Below are positions 57,721-64,000 of a stretch of 64,000 bases of DNA, in pieces. This stretch comes from Curvularia sp. ZM96 (lineage: Eukaryota; Ascomycota; Dothideomycetes; Pleosporales; Pleosporaceae), in contig JAJGBQ010000005.1 of assembly GCA_022457065.1 (NCBI GenBank), positions 2,170,001 to 2,234,000 of the forward strand, read 5' to 3'. A program made the position numbers and the translations under genes. Within the stretch, counting starts at the first letter, position 1, and each line of letters opens with the position of its first letter. Below the pieces are notes generated by a model. That model saw only the letters and a program-made list of their open reading frames with translations. It searched no databases and had not been told where the DNA came from.

Positions 57721-58689
57721 GATGAAGATAGAAGGTGGTCAATGGAGCTGGTCGCACAACCAGTCAACGTCTCCCAATTTTATATGGCCAGCACAAGATA
57801 CCCATGTACATATCGCCTTCCTCTCTGATATTTTACGAGGCGACTGGTCTCAGAACACGGGCTCAGCACTAAAGTCTCAGTTTCAGAGTCTCGGCCTGGC
57901 GCAACGATCTAGTACGTAGAAATAAAGTTTAAAAAGGACCGAACGTGAATGCCTAGACGCGATTCGATCGCTTACCGTGGGCGCATTCAAACATAGGCAT
58001 TTTCACCATTGCTACGCGAAATGAACGCCCATAGTTGCACCTTGTTGCTGTCGTCAACAAATTCGAAACCAGCACGTCCACGTCGGGGTTTGAACTGTTT
58101 GCCGTGGTTACAGACAAACTTACCTGCATGTTTCATGTTGCGCAAGAAGACTGTTTGGAAGGAAACAGCCTGAGAACTCTAACCCTGTTTCAAGAGCAGA
58201 AAACGGTAGAACCAAACTTATTCTAGCTGTTCAAGCCGTATGGAAGGATCTTCTTCTTCGGGATATACCGATATCCATCTCGACCGGGTCCTATTGAGGA
58301 GGTGGTCATCAGCATGGGGCTTACAACTTCGGAGGCCAGAATGACTCTTTGCATCTTCTCTTTACCAGGTAGTTGTTATTTGATGTTATCGACGAACAAT
58401 CGCTCCAAAATCTATGCACACCTGACCCACTATCTCACTGTGACTCACGAGAGTGGTGGAAATCGGAATCGACGTAAAGGTAATTTATATCGATGAAAAT
58501 TCTCTTATTACTGTTTCGCTAAAGAAACAGGTCGGCGCCACTACAGTTCTTACACAGGAGTAACCCAGAGAAACTTTTCAACGAGTCTGCATAGCTTTGA
58601 CCATTCACAGGACCCTTTTCCGTAAACACAATGGAAGTGCTGTCGTAACACTCGGGGCGGCTTTTTTTTATCAACCACTCGACCCCTTG
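57721..58689. other. Intergenic region
   Basis: About 0.97 kb between the deacetylase start and the dehydrogenase 3' end. The first 100 bp hold the deacetylase core promoter, with a minus-strand TATAAAA at 57778-57784. No coding region is supported. Confidence 0.5.
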
Positions 58690-59996
58690 CTATCTTTGCC
58701 AAACTTCAACTCGAACGTCGGCGAGATTCTCCAAAACCCCGTAATCCAAAGATGGTTGTTTGACAGCGACCACTATTGCGTCGAATTTCTTGAGGATCTC
58801 GGGCCTCCAGAGGTCCTTTTCTAGTTTCGCTACTCCTGGTATGGAGTCTTGACTCACCAGCGGATCACAAAACATCAAGTCCACCTCACCCGACTGGCGA
58901 AAGAAGTTGAGGAGTTGAAGGCCCGGTGAGTAGGACGTGTCCGATTGGCCAGCCTTGAATCCAACCCCAACTACGAGAACTTTGGGCTGCTGTGTTGCAC
59001 CATGTTTCTGGTGGCTCTCCTTCAGTATCGATGTGAGAAGCTGGTTAGCAATGCGCGAAGGCCGCGTCATCATCCGTTCGTGGGCTTGTTGAAGCAGAGG
59101 TGTTTTGCAAGTCGACATCAAGTAAACCGGGTTTACAGGAATGCAGTGACCTCCAATTCCAAGCGAGGGATACATAGGTAGGTAGCCGAATGGTTTCGTT
59201 GCAGACGTTTGAGCGACTTCAAAAGGATCGATTCCGAGTTCCTGGCAGGCGTCCGCCATTTCGTTCGCGTAGGCGATGGCTATTGTTCTTTGGCAGTTCT
59301 CGTAGAGTTTTGACATCTCCGCTACCTCTGGCTTGCTGACAGGAACGACGGTATCGAACACAGTCTCGTACAAGCTTTTAATGGCGTTCAAAGAACCCGG
59401 AGCAATGTCATCAAGGCCAGAAACGACTTTAGGTATTGACTGGGGCGGTGGATCAACTCGGCCAGGGTCTATCCTCTGTCTAGGCGTTAGCTCGTTTTCA
59501 TTTTCCCCATGTGTGTGAGCTTGCTTACTTCCGGGGACATTCCAGCAAAGATACCACCAGAGCTAGCCATTGATCCGAGGAGTTCTCTTGTCATACCAAC
59601 TGCAACAGTACTTTCTATCACCACTATTGATGTATGACGAACATATGGGTAGAGCATACTCACTGCGCTACGGACGTGTGAAGAATCGACTGCACCACTC
59701 AATCCTAGCGACGTTGGTACACAAACCAGAAAGTGTGAAGCATTCTGCAAGTCTTTTTCATCGGTTGAGAAATGGACATGGTGTTTTTCCGAGTGCTTCA
59801 GGCGCAATCTGTTTATTCGTGAAGCCGAGATATCGTATGCAATGATTGGAAAGGCCGAAGAGAAAACCTCCATAAGGTGTTCTCCGACATAGCCCACCCC
59901 GATGACTGCGATAGTTACAGGATCATCGAGATTGGCCATGGAAGGCAAGAAAGATGTCGCCGAGGGTGAATCCGATTTGAATGAGACAGAAGTCAT
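58690..59996 (-). CDS. Nucleotide-sugar 6-dehydrogenase, UDP-N-acetylhexosamine type (WecC/WbpA/TviB-like)
   Basis: Predicted 417-residue enzyme in two minus-strand exons, 59996-59529 and 59475-58690, with a 53-bp intron. The N-terminal Rossmann fold has VIGVGYVGEHL (residues 31-41). The middle has KLYENCQRTIAIAYANEMAD and ATKPFGYLPMYPSLGIGG followed by HCIPVNPVYL, with the catalytic Cys near 267. The C-terminal UDP-binding domain has VLVVGVGFKAGQSDTSYSP. These central motifs are those of UDP-ManNAc and UDP-GlcNAc 6-dehydrogenases; UDP-glucose dehydrogenases instead carry a GFGGSCFPKD-type motif. It would oxidise C6 of a UDP-N-acetylhexosamine to the uronate with two NAD+. Length (about 420) also fits. 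Another nucleotide sugar cannot be excluded. It is divergent from the GT2 gene. Confidence 0.9.
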
Positions 59997-60678
59997 GACT
60001 TATGTTACAATAAGATACGAAATGAGAATTTGCTTTCAACAAAGAGGTTGACAGCACAGCATAATATAGTGAGAACATAACAAAAGGACCATATCTTTTG
60101 CTACTGATATCGACCAGCTCTTGGCCGTGCTCCTGATTCGACGGAAACTATCGTTCAGGCGAACTGCACGAGCCACTTGGGTTTTGTCTGGGTGATGATA
60201 CACTCGGACCGATGATCAATATAGCAAAGGGGCTATTGTCGGGACTATCTCCGTGGCGCCTCTTTGGTGTTCCCCCATGGTTACCCAGGTCGTCGCAAGG
60301 ATGAAACCTCAGGATGAAGAACTCGACAAGAAACACGTTGAGAAACACGGGGCGGTGAACAAAATCTAGATGGGGCTGCGAAACCCGAAGACAGGGTGTA
60401 TCGTATTGTATCGTGTCATGCCAGTCGCAGCTAGCTGCTTACGGTTGTCACCCGGATTTATTCTGCTCTGTATATTGCCACCTATCTTGTCGTAGATTTT
60501 TTCTTTGGAACCTGTTTATAACTAGGAAGATCCCATCTTCTCAAAAAATATCTGCTGAATTCATATTTTCTTTTATATCCGCTTCTACTTTCAAGCAATT
60601 CATTGTGTGTGGGAACACGCCATTGTCTTTGAAATTTTGTGCCTATTTCCAAACTGCATCGTTCAAACGACCTCCAAG
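59997..60678. promoter_or_regulatory. Divergent promoter between dehydrogenase and GT2 glycosyltransferase genes
   Basis: A 682-bp interval between divergent start codons. AT-rich stretches near 60065 (TATAATATAG) and 60569 (TTTTATATCC) could be core promoter elements for the two genes. The arrangement allows shared regulation. Confidence 0.45.
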
Positions 60679-62512
60679 ATGGATCTTGTTGCTGTTGCAA
60701 ACTCCATAACTCAAAATGGAATTGCCATGATGGACATCCCAGATGGCATCCGCAAAAGATCGTCAATATCCAGCCGGACACTACGAAGCGCCATTGAACA
60801 CCTCCCCAGTGTCAATACCCGCCGGCTGAGAACTGACAAATACATTGCATACTCTATTCTCATACCGTTGAAGTAAGCAGTAAACTACTCTACCTGCAAC
60901 ATATGCTAGACTAGGATTGCTAAGTGTCAACTCATAGCTTGACCCTGATGTACATGTTCAAGACATACGCCATGTACACTTGGTGGTTATTCCCGTTTAT
61001 CATGCTACGATTGGTGGTAGATTTTATCGAGATCACCTCCATCTTGATCTTCTACCCTATCCGGTTCTTCTGGCCACAACTCCCACAGATTCCCAAGGAG
61101 CCGGAAAACTTTGTGTACCTGCTCTGCTGTTACAATGAGACATATCCGGAGTTGATGATCTCACTGGAATCTTTGGCTGCACAGAGGTCGCTGGACGACC
61201 ACAAAAAGGCCATCATTGTTGTTTGTGATGGTCGCGTTAGCAGCAAAGGAATGGCTAAGACAGCCGCTGCCCATCTCACAGAAGATATTGTTGAACGTCC
61301 CACCAGCATCACCATGCCGCGCGCTTATACCTCATGGGACGGTGCTCTAATGGATGTCGAACTCGTCAAGGGAGAATTCAAGGGCCTCCCAATCATCTGC
61401 CTGATTAAGAACGAAAACCGAGGGAAACGAGATGGCATTGTCCTCATCCGATCATTCCTCCACAAGTTCAACCAGCGCGGATCGAATCCTTCATTGGCCA
61501 TGTTGAAACCAGAACTCTTCACTCAACTCTCTCATTTCCTTGAGAGCGCATCTATCCAGTCCGTGAACTATGTCGTTGGAATCGACGCAGACACGAGGTT
61601 TGACCAAGAGTGCGTTACCAACCTGATACAAACCGTAAGGGAAGGCGATAGAGTCATTGGTGTGACTGGCTACATCCGACCAGATCCTACAACCTCAAGC
61701 CTGTTTTCTCTTGCCTACTATTATCAAAATGCCGAGTACATGGTTGGCCAGCACCGTCGTCGTCTACGTCAAAGCCTCACCAGCGGAAGGGTAACCTGCC
61801 TGCCAGGATGCTGTCAGCTCTTGCGTGTCGAAGAGAGTACATGTGGTGACTACATCTTGGGCAAATTCGGATATTACCCAAAGGAGACTGACGGCCTCTT
61901 CCGAACAATCCGATCAATGATGGCTGAGGACAGAGACCATATATGTCTAGTACTGTCCGAGAATGCGGATGTCCAGACCCGATCATGTCTCAGGGCGAGA
62001 GCGTACACTACGGTGCCAAACACGCCTTCAGTCTTCTTGAGCCAACGTCGGAGATGGACACTGGGCCCACTCACAAGTGACAGTCTTCTCCTCAGTCGTA
62101 AATCGACAGGTTACATCGAGAGATTAGCTGCATTCACTTCTGTGTTGCATTGGATCGTGAACCCAGCACTCTTCATCTCGAAATACTACCGTACGTATTA
62201 GCTACTACCGTTACTCAGAGATATCACTCTTACACCCAAGCTACAGGCGTCATTGATTCGCAAACCGCATCGTTTGCCTTCTTCCTTGAATATCATCGAA
62301 TGATTTGGGATGTAGCCGTCGTCATATTTTCCGCCTGCTCGCCCAAGGAAGCCATTGAACAAGCATTCGGGATGCTCGTGTATGCCCAATTCGCCTCGGT
62401 AGTCAACTTCATTACTCAACTGTATACTCTGCATAAATTGGACGATTTTCGATGGGGAAAGACACGCATCGCTGTCTCGCACAAGCAGCCAATAAACTCG
62501 ACCGGAGCCTAG
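60679..62512 (+). CDS. Short chitin-synthase-like GT2 glycosyltransferase
   Basis: Predicted 570-residue membrane glycosyltransferase in three exons: 60679-60872, 60938-62190 and 62247-62512; introns 65 and 56 bp. The N-terminus has one or two hydrophobic segments (MYTWWLFPFIMLRLVVDF). The GT2 domain follows: LLCCYNETYPELMISLESL, VVCDGRVSSKG, GIDADTRFD (DxD near 281-283), CLPGCCQLLR (352-361), AEDRDH (394-399, catalytic Asp) and SQRRRWTLG (QxxRW near 434-438). Further membrane helices follow, ending LDDFRWGKTR as in chitin synthases. These motifs point to chitin synthase-like enzymes extending a beta-1,4-linked GlcNAc chain, but it is much shorter than classical fungal chitin synthases (about 900 or more). 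Hyaluronan-type or other GT2 products remain possible. Confidence 0.9.
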
Positions 62513-62537
62513 GACAGTGTTCAAGACCAGGAATGTG

Positions 62538-62773
62538 CTCAGCTGTCCTCGGGATAAACCTCGGCTGTCCTCTTAGCAGGAATCTCCAGCTAAGCGAAGG
62601 ATAGCTAGGTTTTACTGTTCTATTTAGGCTAGGGCTAGTCTAGTTGGGGTTAGATTAGAGTAAGAGTTTCAGAAATACTTTAATCTAAAGGACAGCTATA
62701 CACGATATAAGCAAGAGCGTCCACTTTAGGTAGATCCCGAGAACAGCCGAGCTTTTACCAGAGGACAGCCGGG
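62538..62773. mobile_element. Small MITE-like repeat with inverted ends
   Basis: A 236-bp stretch with about 35-bp imperfect inverted ends. The left end holds two direct copies of a CGGCTGTCCTC-like unit (62538-62572), and the right end holds their complement (62739-62773), matching at roughly 29 of 35 positions. It begins 26 bp after the GT2 stop codon. I could not identify a clear target duplication, so the class is uncertain. Confidence 0.45.
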
Positions 62774-62777
62774 TATA

Positions 62778-63074
62778 TTACTCGTTCGAGACCCATGTCA
62801 CGAAACCCTTGTGTACTGCCGATGCTACTCCATAGAGGCAAAATCCCAACTGTTTTATCCGAGATCGCCACAAATCTCTTAACATGTAGTAGTAATATGC
62901 AAAGGTCAGACCACAGGCACAAGACACCGAAAATGCGGTGTAGTTGTATGTGAGGATATTCGTGCAATGGCCATGTGAGTTGATGGCAAGTTCAGGGGAC
63001 CGGCGTATAAGCCGGTCTTTTTGTTTCGAACAGGCAGCACCTTCTTTGTTTAGAAAAGCTCCCAAGGTATGCAT
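62778..63074 (-). CDS. Possible small membrane-protein fragment, unrecognised
   Basis: A 98-codon minus-strand frame. It contains a moderately hydrophobic, Tyr-rich stretch (FSVSCACGLTFAYYYYML) and a basic segment. It could be the last exon of an unrecognised membrane protein, or chance. I could not place upstream exons with confidence and do not recognise a family. Confidence 0.2.
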   Translation of the reverse strand: MHTLGAFLNKEGAACSKQKDRLIRRSPELAINSHGHCTNILTYNYTAFSVSCACGLTFAYYYYMLRDLWRSRIKQLGFCLYGVASAVHKGFVTWVSNE

Positions 63075-64000
63075 TGTCTAGGCAAATGCTTTCGATAACC
63101 TAATGGCGTCCTTGTTTTAGTAGTGCTCGTATGCGTTGAAATGCCGCAGTCACGCCTGTACGGCAACCATTTTCTTAGAATAAGACGAAATTTAGGCAAC
63201 ATTTTTATTAGTTCACCTTGATATAACCTCGCTCTCATACGTGGAATGCTTTGAGTCTGAACGACTTTTCCGTATTGATTTTTCAATGTCTATTGAATAC
63301 AAATAGCCCTCGAAAACATAAACTACTATAGAGACCGATCCTGTTCGATAGTTTCGGGCACGTCTCGCCTGCAATGAGATATCTCAACTCCTAATGTTTG
63401 CCTAATTATTTCCTAGAATACGAAATCGATCACGATCATATGATGTCTACAAGCACTGGAGAAAGCAGGGCAGTCTCGCCGCTATATGTAGTCGAGAACT
63501 TTATGTCAAGACGATACCAGCCCATTCATTGTCGACCAGTTATTCGGATGTTAAGTGACATATCCTTTTGTCTACGGTCATCTACAATTGCCAGATCAGA
63601 GCTGCCCAAACGTTCCCCGAACTATCCTTCATTCGACCATTCATGGAATGTCAACGAAACTCAGAGCATGCGAGACAACACACGAATTTACTGGACACGA
63701 CCACGAACTGATACCAATCAGACAACAGATGTTGTTTCTATTTCGTTCCTAGGTTCTCATTTCCTCCTTCTCTCATTCGCCCCTCTTCTTCCTGGCACAT
63801 AGCTAGCATTGGTCTGAGTGGTAATACATGGTGAAGAGAAGTGAAAATACAGTGAAGACTTCAAAAAAGAGCTAATTATAAAGACAAAACTCCTTGTTAT
63901 ATGCAGATGAACGTACCCTATGAGACCTTTTCCGTTCTGTCATGTTTTGCTCGCTCGAGAAAGCGCCAATGCCGTCGGACAAAGTCTGCGGGTTTCTTTT
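63075..64000. other. Terminal region without supported genes
   Basis: About 0.9 kb to the window's end. A 134-codon plus-strand frame at 63398-63802 has no recognisable domain. Nothing else is supported. Confidence 0.4.

Noticed and set aside
63398..63802. 134-codon plus-strand frame near the end of the window
   Set aside because: Composition and content give no sign of a protein family; no supporting splice or promoter signals.

Overview
The window is nuclear DNA of a filamentous ascomycete fungus. Most introns are short (about 49-81 bp) with GT..AG ends. The gene content is fungal: PTH11-like receptor, Zn2Cys6 factor, SPO12-like, CWC27, Bre1, Bdp1, UreF. A central AT-rich block carries heavy CpA-to-TpA damage typical of repeat-induced point mutation (RIP). 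A Dothideomycete, probably Pleosporales, is my best guess; this is inference only.

1-34.6 kb is ordinary gene-dense DNA. It encodes Derlin; a Zn2Cys6 regulator, MFS transporter and amidase group; a PTH11-like seven-helix receptor; an Ale1-type MBOAT acyltransferase; the spliceosomal cyclophilin CWC27; a small nuclear-like protein; a membrane-anchored M24 aminopeptidase; a PIAS/Siz SUMO ligase; a DUF2423-type nucleolar protein; UreF; a SPO12-like mitotic-exit protein; the H2B ubiquitin ligase Bre1; the TFIIIB subunit Bdp1; and a second MFS exporter. Exon structures were worked out by hand and each keeps the reading frame.

35.97-56.48 kb is one nest of transposons that can be taken apart to the base. 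A 434-bp MITE-like pogo/Fot1 relative (A) was entered by a 1.86-kb Fot1-like element (B), itself split by two Ty3/gypsy retrotransposons (E, 7.4 kb, minus; F, 6.8 kb, plus). A was also entered by a second Fot1-like element (C) and, in its right terminal repeat, by an LTR retrotransposon now reduced to a 268-bp solo LTR. That solo LTR was then split by a third Fot1-like element (D), which is not RIP-mutated and whose transposase is broken by one base. Target-site duplications are visible for every insertion. Both gypsy elements carry a degenerate accessory frame antisense to pol, next to the 3' LTR.

56.6-62.5 kb is an accessory three-gene group: a CE4 polysaccharide deacetylase, a nucleotide-sugar dehydrogenase whose motifs fit UDP-N-acetylhexosamine 6-dehydrogenases better than UDP-glucose dehydrogenase, and a short chitin-synthase-like GT2 glycosyltransferase. 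Dehydrogenase and GT2 are divergently transcribed from a shared 0.68-kb promoter. Together they could build, oxidise and de-acetylate an amino-sugar or uronate polysaccharide. This is the best candidate for an undescribed system in the window. The last 1.5 kb holds a small MITE-like repeat and no convincing gene.
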